Shown: positions 1-9,431 of the stretch, in pieces | Layout of the letters: each line of letters begins with the position of its first letter | How positions within the stretch are numbered: position 1 is the stretch's first letter | Assembly (NCBI GenBank): GCA_027487575.1 | Contig: JAIYDJ010000038.1 | Coordinates: forward strand, 1-62,573 | Direction of reading: 5' to 3' | Source of the DNA: Rhodobacter sp. | GTDB lineage: Bacteria; Pseudomonadota; Alphaproteobacteria; Rhodobacterales; Rhodobacteraceae | DNA: 62,573 bases | The notes under the pieces: generated by a model | Databases searched by the model: none | Told to the model about the DNA's origin: nothing | Seen by the model: only the letters and a program-made list of their open reading frames with translations | Program-made: the position numbers and the translations under genes

Positions 1-109
1 CTGCCGATCAGATGGAACAACGCGGTTTGCGGCGGGTTGGGCCATTAGTCGTATCCGGTTTCATCCCGTGACCGGATTGCAGGCTCGTTCCCGATGAAAG
101 GACTGTCCG

Positions 110-1036
110 ATGTTCATGAGAGTCGACCGGTTGATCACCGAACTTCCCCCGCCGAAGATGCAGAACCCGAATGCCGGTGCCGCACTTCAGGAGTTGCTGG
201 GCGGCAAGTACGGCGAAATGTCCACCTTGGGCAATTACATGTTCCAAAGCTTCAACTTCCGCAGCAAGTCCAAGCTGCGGCCGTTCTACAGCCTTGTGGC
301 ATCGATCACCGCCGAAGAGCTTGCCCATGTCGAGTTGGTCGCCAACGGCGTTGCCATGCTGAACAACGGGCCGGATATCCCCGAGGGCGATACCGTGGGC
401 CCCACCGATATCTCGATGTCGCCGTTCGAGGCGATGCAGGACATCCGCCTTGCCTCGTCGTTCTATTCCAACGGCGGCGGCGCGACCCCGGTCAACTCGG
501 ACGCGGTGTCGTGGAACGCCAGCATGGTCACCACGACCGGCAACGTGATCTTTGACCTGTTGCACAACTTCCATCTGGAATGCGGCGCGCGGCTGCACAA
601 GCTGCGGGTCTACGAGTCGTTGAGCGATCCGACGGGGCGCGAGGTGTGCGGATACCTTCTGGTTCGCGGGTCGGTGCACGCGCATGCCTATGCCCTGGCG
701 CTGAAGAAACTGACCGGCGTCGCGATCGAAAAGATGCTGCCCGTGCCCAACATCCCGCTTGGCAACATTCCGGAGTGCCAGAAGTATCTGGACGAGGGGT
801 CGCACCGGCGTCTTTATACGTGGAGCGAGTCCGACTATCAGGAAATTTCCGGCATCTGGGCCAACGGCGAAGTCGCGCTGCCCGACGATCCGCCGGGCGA
901 ACTGGTGGTTGTCGAAGGCATGCCCGAGGGCGGAAAGATGCAGCAGCTTGTCGGTGTTCCTTCGGCCTTCACGCCGGATTATGCGCCGGAGGAAATGTTC
1001 GAAGTGGCGGCCAAGCTTTATCAGGCGTCCCGCTGA
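110..1036 (+). CDS. Manganese (non-haem) catalase
   Basis: The 308-residue protein is a dinuclear manganese catalase, which splits hydrogen peroxide into water and oxygen in the cytoplasm. The ferritin-like ligand set is complete: E36, E70 and H73 (in the AEELAHVE stretch) form the first half, and E156 (HNFHLE) and H189 the second, with the same 33-residue E-to-H spacing as in the Lactobacillus enzyme. Length fits the family (about 270-310). The ATG at 110 follows a GAAAGGA ribosome site; an in-frame ATG at 116 is possible but less well spaced. The gene stands alone and ends just before a strong hairpin, so it is probably monocistronic. Family assignment is secure; which stress induces it cannot be seen. 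Confidence 0.93.
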   Translation: MFMRVDRLITELPPPKMQNPNAGAALQELLGGKYGEMSTLGNYMFQSFNFRSKSKLRPFYSLVASITAEELAHVELVANGVAMLNNGPDIPEGDTVGPTDISMSPFEAMQDIRLASSFYSNGGGATPVNSDAVSWNASMVTTTGNVIFDLLHNFHLECGARLHKLRVYESLSDPTGREVCGYLLVRGSVHAHAYALALKKLTGVAIEKMLPVPNIPLGNIPECQKYLDEGSHRRLYTWSESDYQEISGIWANGEVALPDDPPGELVVVEGMPEGGKMQQLVGVPSAFTPDYAPEEMFEVAAKLYQASR

Positions 1037-1043
1037 CCCTGTC

Positions 1044-1080
1044 CGCCGAAGCCCGGTCCGGTCGGGACCGTGCTTCGGCG
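1044..1080 (+). terminator. Hairpin after the manganese catalase gene
   Basis: A 16-pair inverted repeat with one mismatch (1044-1059 against 1065-1080) and a five-base loop begins eight bases after the catalase stop codon. No T-run follows, so it may act as a Rho-dependent or 3'-protective hairpin rather than a classic intrinsic terminator. Confidence 0.5.
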
Positions 1081-1219
1081 GAACGATGTTGGTCGCGCCG
1101 GCCTGCGCGCGACCCAACCCTTCCGTTTGCACCGATCGTCCTGCGTCCCGCCTGCCCGCTGTTTGAAACGGCGGGCGGTGCGGGTATCAGGAGGTCGAAT
1201 CGGGACGGGGGATGATGCG

Positions 1220-2065
1220 ATGCAGGATGACGGGCAGCACGACGATCCGGAGTCGTGGATCGGTCGAAGGATCACGCGCACCGATACCGTGTCTTCGCGT
1301 CTGATCCAGCAATTTCGAGCCACTCTTTCAGGGAGTCTGGCCGAAGCCGACGTGCCGCTGGGCCTGTTCTGGACGTTGTGCCCCGATGCCATGCCGCCCG
1401 AGGATCTGGGCCGCGATGCCCATCCCAAACCGGGGCTTTTTCTGCCACGCATGCCCCTGCCCCGGCGAATGTGGGCGGGCGGCGAAATAAACTTCACCCG
1501 TCCGCTGCTGGAAGGCGACCTCGTTCAACGAGACAGCATGATCATCTCCGTCACCTTCAAGACCGGGACCACGGGGCGGCTTGGCTTTGTCTCGGTCAGG
1601 CATGACTACCTGTCCGATGGGCAGGTCCGCCTGTCGGAACGGCAGGACCTTGTCTACCGCGCCGATCCGGTTCCTGGCGCGGTGCCCGTCCGCTATCCCG
1701 ATGCGGCCGATCCTGGCCCCCCGCTGGCCGAACTTCGCCTCAGCCCCGATCCGGTTCTGCTGTTCCGCTATTCGGCGCTGACCTTCAACGGTCACCGCAT
1801 CCACTATGACCGTCCCTATGCCACCGGCGTGGAAGGCTATGACGATCTGGTGGTCCACGGCCCGATGCAAGCGACGTGGATGATGAACCTTGCCGCGCGG
1901 GTGCTGGGGGCCTGTCCGTCAAGGTTCACCTATCGCGGAGTTTCGCCCCTGACCTGCAACCAGCCGGTCCGGGTCGAGGCGCATCGGGCGCCGGATGGCG
2001 GCCTTGCCTTGCGGGTGCGGCGCGAAGCGGGGCCTGTCACCATGACCGGCACGGCCCACCCCTAG
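1220..2065 (+). CDS. FAS1-like dehydratase / mesaconyl-CoA hydratase family protein
   Basis: This 281-residue protein resembles the MaoC-like, double-hotdog hydratases of the HTD2 / mesaconyl-C4-CoA hydratase (Meh) type. It has an N-terminal FAS1-like dehydratase half with the PRRMWAGGEI stretch and a C-terminal hotdog half with FRYSALTFNGHRIHYD, which carries the usual catalytic histidine region. It would hydrate or dehydrate an acyl-CoA. The start chosen is the ATG at 1220; the frame stays open upstream but that part does not look like family sequence. Its stop codon overlaps the stop of the convergent AraC gene (CTAG at 2062-2065). No partner acyl-CoA genes lie next to it, so the substrate is open. 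Confidence 0.75.
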   Translation: MQDDGQHDDPESWIGRRITRTDTVSSRLIQQFRATLSGSLAEADVPLGLFWTLCPDAMPPEDLGRDAHPKPGLFLPRMPLPRRMWAGGEINFTRPLLEGDLVQRDSMIISVTFKTGTTGRLGFVSVRHDYLSDGQVRLSERQDLVYRADPVPGAVPVRYPDAADPGPPLAELRLSPDPVLLFRYSALTFNGHRIHYDRPYATGVEGYDDLVVHGPMQATWMMNLAARVLGACPSRFTYRGVSPLTCNQPVRVEAHRAPDGGLALRVRREAGPVTMTGTAHP

Positions 2066-3015
2066 GAATGCAGGCCGCCGTTCAGACCATGCAACGCGCG
2101 ATAGGCGCTGGGGGTCTGGCCGAACATCGCCTTGAACAGGCGCGAAAACTGCGCCTGATCGGAAAAGCCGAAACGATAGGCCACGTCCGACAACGGCCCC
2201 GGATCGGGCATTTCCAAAAGATCGCGCGCCGCGATCAGCCGCTGTTCGCGGATATGCTGCGCCACGGTGCCGTTCTCATCCGCGAACAACTCATGCAGGT
2301 AGCGTTTCGAAATTCCGCAGGCATCGGCCACCATGCCGGGTGACAGGTCGGGCTGCGACAGGTTGCGCCGCACGAAATCCTGCGCGCGGCGCAGATGCGC
2401 GGCGCGTACTGCCGACCCGACCCCCGCCTCGGATGTGCGGTCCAGCGACAGGGCCAGCAGTTCGATCAGATGCCGCCCCAGAACGGTTCCGGCCGGATCG
2501 GCGTCGATCTGTTCGACCTGCTGCACCATGGTGCTGAACAGCCCGCCCAACCCCGTGCGGCCGTCGAAGACCAGCGCGCAGAACCGGTCCGGGTCGCGCA
2601 GACGGTCCGCCAGCAGCGACTTGGTCACCTTCAGCACGCACAGATCATTGGCCGAGGCATAGGAGAACCTGTACGGCTCGTCTCCGCGTTCCAGAAGGAA
2701 CCCGCCCGGGTCGCACCGCACCTCGCGGCCAAGCTGGCGAAACTCGACCGGGGCGCGAAGCGGGATGGTGATCAGGTACTGTTCCTCGGTGGTGGCGGCG
2801 ATGTGGTGCTTCTGGCGTTCATACTGGACGGGTTCGGTCCGCAACCGCGACAGGCCGACATCGCCCAGCCTGCGCATGTCGAGACGCCCCTTGAAGCGAG
2901 CGGCATCGCCAAAGGTCAGGTGCAGCGGAAAATACGCCTCGGCGATCACCCCATGCCAATGGCCGGCACGCTGGGACGCAGGAAGGTTTTCGGTGCTGTG
3001 GCGCGCAACGCTCAC
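2062..3015 (-). CDS. AraC-family transcriptional regulator, FeaR-like
   Basis: The 317-residue protein has an N-terminal AraC-binding-like (FeaR-type) sensor domain over about the first 190 residues. A C-terminal AraC DNA-binding domain follows (about 213-312), with two helix-turn-helix units; the second contains the typical VAYRFGFSDQAQFSRLFK pattern. The GTG start at 3015 is preceded by a GGGGAG site. It is transcribed divergently from hyuB across about 210 bases, which makes it the likely activator of the hydantoinase/oxoprolinase operon, although this is inferred only from position. FeaR-type sensors usually answer to small aromatic or amine-derived compounds. Confidence 0.85.
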   Translation of the reverse strand: MSVARHSTENLPASQRAGHWHGVIAEAYFPLHLTFGDAARFKGRLDMRRLGDVGLSRLRTEPVQYERQKHHIAATTEEQYLITIPLRAPVEFRQLGREVRCDPGGFLLERGDEPYRFSYASANDLCVLKVTKSLLADRLRDPDRFCALVFDGRTGLGGLFSTMVQQVEQIDADPAGTVLGRHLIELLALSLDRTSEAGVGSAVRAAHLRRAQDFVRRNLSQPDLSPGMVADACGISKRYLHELFADENGTVAQHIREQRLIAARDLLEMPDPGPLSDVAYRFGFSDQAQFSRLFKAMFGQTPSAYRALHGLNGGLHS

Positions 3016-3225
3016 CCAGTTCTCCCCTCGCAGGCAATTCTGGCATCGCCGCAGACTTCGCTAACGCGGGGGCGGTGTCAACCGCGTCTACAGGTGCGCT
3101 GTGCGACAAAACCTTGTGCACGGGGCTTCAAGACGGCTGCCGGGAATCCGGTCACTGTGGCGGTTGACAACAGGCCTGGCAGGTCGGCGCCGATCTGTCC
3201 TGCGGACACTCAACGGGGAATGACG
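3016..3225. promoter_or_regulatory. Divergent intergenic region between the AraC regulator and hyuB
   Basis: This 210-base gap must hold the promoters of the regulator and of the hyuBA-pxp operon. A TTGACA box stands at 3164-3169 on the plus strand, but no good -10 box follows at 16-18 bases, as might be expected for an AraC-activated promoter. A short imperfect dyad, GTGC...ACAAAA..TTGTGCAC, lies near 3091-3122. No operator can be named. Confidence 0.4.
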
Positions 3226-4974
3226 ATGGCAAGACGCACTGTGGACCCGATCACGCTTTCCGTCGTGCGCGGGGTGCTGGAAACGACGCAGCGGGAAATG
3301 ACGCTGACACTGGAACAGACCGCGCGCAGTTCGGTGTTCAACCTTGCGCATGACTATTCCACCGCGCTGTTCAACCACACGCCCGAGATGATCCTGCAAG
3401 GACAAGACATCCCGATCCACCTCGGCAGTCTGATCCCGGCGATGAAGTCGGTCGCGAAGTATTTTCGCGGCGACATCCACGAAGGCGACCTGATCCTGCA
3501 CAACGACCCCAGCTATGGCGGGTCGCACATCATCGACACCTGCATGTACTATCCGGTGTTCTACAAGGGCGAGCTTCTGTTCTGGACGGTGTGCAAGGGT
3601 CACCTGACCGACATCGGCGGCCCGGTGCCCGCAGGCTACAACCCCGCCGCGACCGAGATCTATGCCGAAGGACTGCGCATCCCGCCGTTGAAGATCTGGG
3701 ACAAGGGCAAGCCGCGCAATGACGTGATGAACCTCTTGTTGTCCAACATGCGGGCACGGCGGGATCAGGAGGGCGACTTCAACGCGCTGATCGGGGCCTG
3801 TCAGGTGGGCGCGCGGGCGCTGATCCGGCTGATCGAGAAATACGGCAAGGAAACGGTGCAGGACTGCATCGCCGAACTCCTCGACATGGCCGAACACCAC
3901 ATGCGCAGCCTGATCGCCGAGGTGCCGGACGGCGTCTATACCGGAACTGCGGTGCTGGAGGATGCGGGCCACGGCTTTGGTGATTTCGACATCACCGCCA
4001 CGGTGACGATCAAGGGCAACGGCTGTCACATCGCCATCCAGTCGCCGCCGCAGATCCCCTATTTCATCAACAGCTACGAAGGGAACAGCCATTCCGGTGT
4101 CTATCTGGGCCTGATGATGTTCGCCCAATTGCCGCCGCCCTACAACGAGGGGCTGTATCGCTGTGTCACCACCGACATGGGGCCGCTGGGTACCCTGTGC
4201 AACGCCAAATCCCCGGCGCCGCACATGAACTGCACCACCACCCCGATGGAGACGTTGACCGATGCCGTGCGGCTGGCCTTCGAGCAGGCCGCGCCTGCCA
4301 AGGTGTCGGCAAGCTGGGGTCATGCGAACGGCTGCAACATCGCGGGCTGGGACAAGCGGCATGACGAGGAATATGTGACGATGGTGCTGGCCAGCATCAT
4401 CTCGGGCGCGGGGGCCACCTCCAAGGCCGACGGCTGGCACGCGGTGGGGCCGGAATGCTGTTTCGGCGCGCTGACCTCCGGCGACATCGAGATGCTGGAA
4501 CACAGCTATCCGATCATCATCCACCGCTATTCGCTGATGGAGGATTCGGGGGGCGCGGGCCGTAACCGGGGTGGGTCAGGGACTTGCTGGGAGGTCGAGC
4601 CGCTGGATAGCCCGATGACGCTGATCACCTTCGGCGAAGGGCGGCGTATCCCGGCGATGGGGGCCTCGGGGGCGAAATCGGCCATGGTATCGTCCAAGGT
4701 CGGGCGGCTGGAACTGACCCGCAATGGCGCGACGCAGATCATCACCGACAACGTGATCGAAACCATCCAGCCCGGCGAACGTGCCGCCAACCGCAACCCC
4801 GGCGGCGGTGGCTTCGGTCCTGCGTTCGAGCGTGACATCGCGCGGGTGGTGGATGACGTCCGCAACGGTCTGGTCAGCCTTGAAGGCGCGCGGCTGGATT
4901 ACGGCGTCGTCATCACCGACCGCGACACGCTGACCGTCGATCACGCCGCCACAGCCGCCCTGCGCGCCGCCTGA
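3226..4974 (+). CDS. hyuB: Hydantoinase B / oxoprolinase family subunit
   Basis: This 582-residue protein is the HyuB-type subunit of ATP-dependent cyclic amide hydrolases (N-methylhydantoinase, 5-oxoprolinase, caprolactamase, also acetone carboxylase alpha). Signature stretches include NDPSYGGSHIID at residues 93-104 and a glycine-rich RNRGGSGT followed by GGGGFG near the C terminus. D43, H101, D104 and H126 are the probable metal ligands by analogy with caprolactamase. HyuB completes ring opening after HyuA phosphorylates the lactam oxygen. The ATG at 3226 is chosen because GGGGAA lies five bases upstream; the ATG at 3220 overlaps that site. It is the first gene of a run that continues 12 bases later with hyuA. 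The true substrate is unknown. Confidence 0.88.
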   Translation: MARRTVDPITLSVVRGVLETTQREMTLTLEQTARSSVFNLAHDYSTALFNHTPEMILQGQDIPIHLGSLIPAMKSVAKYFRGDIHEGDLILHNDPSYGGSHIIDTCMYYPVFYKGELLFWTVCKGHLTDIGGPVPAGYNPAATEIYAEGLRIPPLKIWDKGKPRNDVMNLLLSNMRARRDQEGDFNALIGACQVGARALIRLIEKYGKETVQDCIAELLDMAEHHMRSLIAEVPDGVYTGTAVLEDAGHGFGDFDITATVTIKGNGCHIAIQSPPQIPYFINSYEGNSHSGVYLGLMMFAQLPPPYNEGLYRCVTTDMGPLGTLCNAKSPAPHMNCTTTPMETLTDAVRLAFEQAAPAKVSASWGHANGCNIAGWDKRHDEEYVTMVLASIISGAGATSKADGWHAVGPECCFGALTSGDIEMLEHSYPIIIHRYSLMEDSGGAGRNRGGSGTCWEVEPLDSPMTLITFGEGRRIPAMGASGAKSAMVSSKVGRLELTRNGATQIITDNVIETIQPGERAANRNPGGGGFGPAFERDIARVVDDVRNGLVSLEGARLDYGVVITDRDTLTVDHAATAALRAA

Positions 4975-4986
4975 AGGAACACACCC

Positions 4987-7065
4987 ATGCAGAACCAATA
5001 TCGCCTTGGCATCGACGCGGGCGGCACCTTCACCGATTTCATCCTGGCCGACCGCGATGGCGACGTGCGCATCTTCAAGGCGCTGTCCACCCCGCAAGAC
5101 CCGACGCAGGCCATCCGCAACGGGCTGAAGCTGATCGAGGAAGAAACCGGGATCACCGCGCAGGACATCGTGTCGAACGCCGATCTGTGCATCAACGGCA
5201 CGACCGTGGGTCTTAACGCGCTGATCCAGCACAAGGGGGCCAAGACCGGGCTGATCGCCACCAGGGGGCACGAGGACAGCATCGAAATCCGCCTTGGCCA
5301 CAAGGAGGACGGCTATCGCTATGACCCCGAATACCCGCCCGCGACGATGCTGGTGCCGCGTTACCTGCGGCGCGGGATCACCGAACGGGTGATTTCGACC
5401 GGGGCCGTACACACCCCCATGAACGAGGAAGACGTGCGCGACGCCTGCCGCCATTTCCTCCGCGAAGGGGTCGAGGCGGTGGCAATTTCCTTCGTCTGGT
5501 CCGTGCTGCACCCGGCGCATGAACTGCGCGCGGCCGAGATCGTGCGCGAGATGATGCCGGGCGTCCGGCTGACCGTCGGCTCGCATCTTTATCCGCAAGT
5601 CCGGGAATACACCCGCACGTCAACGGCTGTGGTCAACGCCTACCTCTCGCCCATCCTTTCGGCCTATGTGGAGGCGGTGGACGGCTATTTCGCAAGCCTT
5701 GGCGCAAAGAACCCGGTGCGGTACTTCCAGTCGAACGGCGGTCTGGCCCTGGGGTCCGTGGTGTCGGACCAGTCGGTCTATGCCATCAACTCCGGCCCCG
5801 CCTCGGCCCCGCAGGCGGCGCTGTATATCGGCGAGCCGTGGGGGCTGCAGAACATCATCACCCTCGACATGGGGGGCACGTCGTTCGACATCACGCTGAC
5901 CCGTGACGGGCGGGCGAACGTGTCGAAGAACATCGACTTCCTGCGCTATCGGATCGGCATCCCGATGATCCAGGTCGAAACGCTGGGCGCGGGGGGCGGG
6001 TCGATCGGCTGGATCGACAGCATGGGCCTGCTGCAGATGGGGCCGCAGTCGGCGGGGTCGCAGCCCGGCCCGGCCTGTTATGATCAGGGTGGCGAAGACC
6101 CCACGACAACCGACGCGAACCTTGTGCTGGGCTACCTGAACCCCGACGGTCTGGTCGGCGGGCGTCTTCCGCTGAACACCGCGCGGGCGGCGGCGGCCAT
6201 CAAGGCGGGTCTGGCCGATCCGCTGGGCCTGAGCGTGGAACAGGCGGCCTATGGCATGTTCACGATCGTCAACAACAACATGGTCAACGCCATCCGCCGG
6301 GTGTCGGTGGAACGCGGCTATGATCCGCGCGACTTCGTGCTGAACTGTGCCGGCGGGGCGACGGGGGCCCATATCACGGCGCTGGCGCGGGAGATGGGGA
6401 TCACCCGCATTCTTGTGTCCAAACTCGCCTCGGGTCTGTGCGCTTACGGGCAGATCATTTCGGACGTCAAATACAACTACATGGCCCCTGCCCCGGTCCG
6501 GCTCGACTCTGCGGGGGCGGCGGCGAAACTGGACGGGCTTTTCAACGGGCTTGAAACGCGCGGCGTGGCAGACCTGTCGCGGGATGGCTTCCCGCGCGAC
6601 CGCATCTCGATCCGGCGCAGTCTGGACATGCGCTATGTCGGGCAGGTGCATGAATGCACCGTCGCGATCGATCCGTTCGCGCTGGACGACGCCGCGCTGG
6701 AACAGGTCAAGGAGGCCTTCCACGCCCGCCACCAAGAGCTTTATACCTATTGCGAACCGCAAAGCGTGGTCGAGGTGGTGAACGTCGAAAGCACGATCCT
6801 GGGCCGGGTGGACCGGCCGCGCCGGATGACCATCAGGCCGGGCAAGGGCGCCGCGTCCGCCCGTGCGGGTGCCCGCCCGATGATCTTCGAGGCCAGCGGC
6901 CAGACCCGTGACACGCCGGTCTTTACCGGGGCCCTACTGGGTGCGGGGGACCGCATCACCGGCCCGGCGGTGATCGAAGAGGTGACAACCACCATTGTCA
7001 TCGAACCCGGATGGTCGGCAGAGTTGCACGAGACCGGCGTTTATGTGCTTGATCGTCACACCTGA
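4987..7065 (+). CDS. hyuA: Hydantoinase A / oxoprolinase family ATPase subunit
   Basis: The 692-residue protein has the two-lobed ASKHA fold of HyuA-type subunits. An N-terminal phosphate-binding motif, GIDAGGTFTDF, lies at residues 8-18 and a second one, DMGGTSFDIT, near 294-303. A C-terminal beta domain resembles that of acetone carboxylase beta and caprolactamase CapA. It would use ATP to phosphorylate the carbonyl oxygen of a lactam or hydantoin so that the HyuB partner can hydrolyse the ring. It follows hyuB by 12 bases and its TGA lies in the ribosome site of pxpA, so the three are co-translated. Length is normal and no active-site loss is evident. Confidence 0.9.
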   Translation: MQNQYRLGIDAGGTFTDFILADRDGDVRIFKALSTPQDPTQAIRNGLKLIEEETGITAQDIVSNADLCINGTTVGLNALIQHKGAKTGLIATRGHEDSIEIRLGHKEDGYRYDPEYPPATMLVPRYLRRGITERVISTGAVHTPMNEEDVRDACRHFLREGVEAVAISFVWSVLHPAHELRAAEIVREMMPGVRLTVGSHLYPQVREYTRTSTAVVNAYLSPILSAYVEAVDGYFASLGAKNPVRYFQSNGGLALGSVVSDQSVYAINSGPASAPQAALYIGEPWGLQNIITLDMGGTSFDITLTRDGRANVSKNIDFLRYRIGIPMIQVETLGAGGGSIGWIDSMGLLQMGPQSAGSQPGPACYDQGGEDPTTTDANLVLGYLNPDGLVGGRLPLNTARAAAAIKAGLADPLGLSVEQAAYGMFTIVNNNMVNAIRRVSVERGYDPRDFVLNCAGGATGAHITALAREMGITRILVSKLASGLCAYGQIISDVKYNYMAPAPVRLDSAGAAAKLDGLFNGLETRGVADLSRDGFPRDRISIRRSLDMRYVGQVHECTVAIDPFALDDAALEQVKEAFHARHQELYTYCEPQSVVEVVNVESTILGRVDRPRRMTIRPGKGAASARAGARPMIFEASGQTRDTPVFTGALLGAGDRITGPAVIEEVTTTIVIEPGWSAELHETGVYVLDRHT

Positions 7066-7078
7066 GGAGGCGCGCGAC

Positions 7079-7798
7079 ATGGTAATCATCAACTGTGACA
7101 TGGGCGAAGGTTTCGGCCTGTACCGCATCGGCGATGACGAAGGTCTGATGCCGCTGATCGACGTGGCAAACGTGGCCTGCGGCTTTCACGCGTCCGACTT
7201 CAACCACATGCGCCGCACGGTGCAACTGGCCAAGCGGCACGGCGTCAAGGTGGGCGCGCATCCGTCGCTGCCCGACCTGCAGGGGTTCGGGCGGCGCGAG
7301 ATGAAGATCGGGCGGGAAGAGTTGACCAACTGCCTGATCTACCAGATCGGCGCGCTGAAGGGATTTCTCGAGGCGGAAGGCGTTCCGCTGAACCACATCA
7401 AGCCGCACGGATCGCTTTACGGCATGGCGGCACGGCTGGAGGATATCGCCCATGCCGTCGCCGATGCCGCGGACATCTTCAAGGTGCCGCTGTTCGGCAT
7501 GATCGGGACGCTGCACGAAACGGTGTATCCGGCACGGGGCCACACCTTCATGGCGGAATTCTATGCCGATCTGGACTACAACGACGACGGCGGGCTGATC
7601 ATCACCCGCGAACACGCCGCGACCGACCCTGTCCATGCCGCAGCGGTCTGCGTGCGTGCGATCACCGATGGCAAGACCGCCTCGGTGGGCGGACGGGACG
7701 TTGCCGTCCGGGCAGATGCGATCTGCGTGCATTCCGATACGCCCAACGCCGTTGCCGTGGCGCAGGCCGTGCGGGCGGCCATTGCGCCCTACCGCTGA
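7079..7798 (+). CDS. pxpA: LamB/YcsF family protein, 5-oxoprolinase subunit A type
   Basis: This 239-residue cytoplasmic protein is a PxpA/YcsF homologue, beginning with the family motif NCDMGEGFG and carrying the conserved GAHPSLPD and KPHGSLY stretches. Together with PxpB and PxpC it forms an ATP-dependent 5-oxoprolinase in Bacillus and E. coli. PxpA has a deacetylase-like barrel and probably opens the activated ring. The ATG at 7079 sits behind a TGAGGAGG site that overlaps the hyuA stop. Here pxpA is separated from pxpB and pxpC by a biotin carrier and biotin carboxylase, a known arrangement whose biochemical meaning is unsettled. Oxoproline or another cyclic amide are both possible substrates. 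Confidence 0.9.
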   Translation: MVIINCDMGEGFGLYRIGDDEGLMPLIDVANVACGFHASDFNHMRRTVQLAKRHGVKVGAHPSLPDLQGFGRREMKIGREELTNCLIYQIGALKGFLEAEGVPLNHIKPHGSLYGMAARLEDIAHAVADAADIFKVPLFGMIGTLHETVYPARGHTFMAEFYADLDYNDDGGLIITREHAATDPVHAAAVCVRAITDGKTASVGGRDVAVRADAICVHSDTPNAVAVAQAVRAAIAPYR

Positions 7799-7814
7799 AC
7801 AAAGGAAGAAATCG

Positions 7815-8051
7815 ATGACCAAGCAGATCCTTTCGCCCTTGCCCGGCACCTTCTACCGCCGCCCTTCGCCCGATCAGCAGATGTTCAAGAACGTCGGCGA
7901 CGCCGTGGCAGTGGGCGACGTGATCGGGTTGATCGAGGTGATGAAGTCGTTCAACGAGGTGCAGGCCGATCAGGCGGGCACGATCACGGCCTTCGTCGCG
8001 GATGACGAAGAACCGGTGATGGCTGGCCAGCCTTTGGCCGAACTGGGCTGA
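7815..8051 (+). CDS. Short biotin carboxyl carrier protein
   Basis: This 78-residue protein is almost only a biotinyl/lipoyl carrier domain, with the biotinylation motif EVMKSFNEV and K44 as the acceptor lysine. Fatty-acid AccB proteins are about twice as long with a proline/alanine-rich N-terminal half, which is absent here; that argues for a dedicated carrier in this locus rather than the housekeeping acetyl-CoA carboxylase. It lies 16 bases after pxpA and three bases before the biotin carboxylase, which is its obvious partner. The start ATG follows an AAAGGAAG site. Confidence 0.88.
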   Translation: MTKQILSPLPGTFYRRPSPDQQMFKNVGDAVAVGDVIGLIEVMKSFNEVQADQAGTITAFVADDEEPVMAGQPLAELG

Positions 8052-8054
8052 CAG

Positions 8055-9431
8055 ATGGCGATCACCAAGCTGCTGGTCGCGAACCGGGGCGAAATTGCGG
8101 TCCGCATCATCCGCGCCGCCCGCGAACTCGGCCTGAAGACGGTTCAGGTCCACAGCGCCGCCGACACCGAAAGCTTTGCCGTGAAGATGGCCGACGAGGC
8201 GGTGCTGATCGGCCCGCCGATGGCGTCGAAGTCCTACCTGAACATCGCCAACATCCTGAAGGCGGCGGCCGATACCGGGGCCGATGCGGTGCATCCGGGC
8301 TATGGTTTTCTGGCCGAGAACGCCGATTTCGCCGATGCGGTGCAGGCCGCAGGATTGTGCTGGATCGGTCCCGCTGGCGATGCGATCCGGGTGATGGGCG
8401 ACAAGGTGGCTGCCCGCGTCGCGGCCGAGGCTGCAGGCGTGCCGGTGGTCCCGGGGTCCGAAGGCCGCATCGACGACCCCGACCGCGCGCGCGCCGTGGC
8501 GCGCGCAATCGGCTTTCCGGTGATGATCAAGGCGGCGGCAGGGGGCGGCGGGCGCGGCATCCGCATCGCCCACGACATGGACGAATTCGACCGCCTGATC
8601 CCGCAAGCCAGCGCCGAGGCGAAATCGGCCTTCGGCGACGGGGGCCTTTATCTGGAAAAGGTCATCGAACGCGCCCGCCATATCGAGGTGCAGATCCTCG
8701 GCGATGGCACACGGGCGATCCATCTGTTCGAACGCGAATGTTCGCTGCAACGCCGCCGCCAGAAGGTGTGGGAAGAGGCACCCTCGGCCAGCCTGCCGCA
8801 GGCGATGCGCGAAAAGCTGTGCGCGTCAGCCGTGGCCTTGGCCGAGGCGGTGGGCTATCGCGGCGCGGGCACGCTGGAATACCTTTATGACGACGCGTCG
8901 GGGCAGTTCTACTTCATCGAGATGAACACCCGTATCCAGGTCGAACATCCGGTGACCGAGATGATCACCGGGGTTGATCTGGTGCGCGAACAGATCCGCG
9001 TCTGCGCCGGAGAGCCTTTGCGTTACGCACAGGGCGACATTCGCCTGACGGGCCACGCCATCGAGGTGCGCATCTGCGCCGAAGACCCCGCAAGGAACTT
9101 CCAGCCCGGCCCCGGAACGATCACCGGTCTGACCGTGCCGGGGGGTGGCGGGGTGCGGTTCGACACGATGCTGTATCCCGGCTACACGGTGCCGCCGTTC
9201 TATGACTCGCTCCTGGGCAAGCTGATCGTCTGGGACACCACGCGGGCCGAGGCGATCACCCGGATGGGCCGCGCCCTGCAGGAACTGCAGGTCGGCGGCC
9301 TGCCGACCACAAAGCCCCTGCACCAGTTGCTGGCCCGCGACGCGGAGGTGCAGGCAGGCGATTTTCACACAAGGTGGCTGGAACCGTGGCTGGAGCGCAA
9401 CGCCCACAGGTTAGAGGAGACCCAAGGATGA
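8055..9431 (+). CDS. Biotin carboxylase subunit (AccC-like)
   Basis: The 458-residue protein has the three biotin carboxylase domains in order: an N-terminal domain starting KLLVANRGEIAVRIIRAA, an ATP-grasp domain with the MKAAAGGGGRGI lysine/glycine loop and the EMNTRIQVEHPVTE metal and catalytic stretch, and the C-terminal biotin carboxylase domain. It carboxylates biotin on the carrier with ATP and bicarbonate. No AccA/AccD carboxyltransferase lies nearby. Instead the next genes encode PxpB and PxpC, whose domains are homologous to the carboxyltransferase part of urea carboxylase. Its stop overlaps the pxpB start (ATGA), so dose coupling is tight. Confidence 0.92.
   Translation: MAITKLLVANRGEIAVRIIRAARELGLKTVQVHSAADTESFAVKMADEAVLIGPPMASKSYLNIANILKAAADTGADAVHPGYGFLAENADFADAVQAAGLCWIGPAGDAIRVMGDKVAARVAAEAAGVPVVPGSEGRIDDPDRARAVARAIGFPVMIKAAAGGGGRGIRIAHDMDEFDRLIPQASAEAKSAFGDGGLYLEKVIERARHIEVQILGDGTRAIHLFERECSLQRRRQKVWEEAPSASLPQAMREKLCASAVALAEAVGYRGAGTLEYLYDDASGQFYFIEMNTRIQVEHPVTEMITGVDLVREQIRVCAGEPLRYAQGDIRLTGHAIEVRICAEDPARNFQPGPGTITGLTVPGGGGVRFDTMLYPGYTVPPFYDSLLGKLIVWDTTRAEAITRMGRALQELQVGGLPTTKPLHQLLARDAEVQAGDFHTRWLEPWLERNAHRLEETQG

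Noticed and set aside
3164-3192. TTGACA box at 3164 as a full sigma-70 promoter for hyuB
   Set aside because: The positions 16-18 bases downstream read GC-rich sequence with no -10 match, so it is not listed as a promoter by itself.
7815-9431. Housekeeping acetyl-CoA carboxylase genes (accB-accC)
   Set aside because: The carrier is only 78 residues and the genes are locked between pxpA and pxpB with overlapping translation, so a dedicated role in this locus is more likely.
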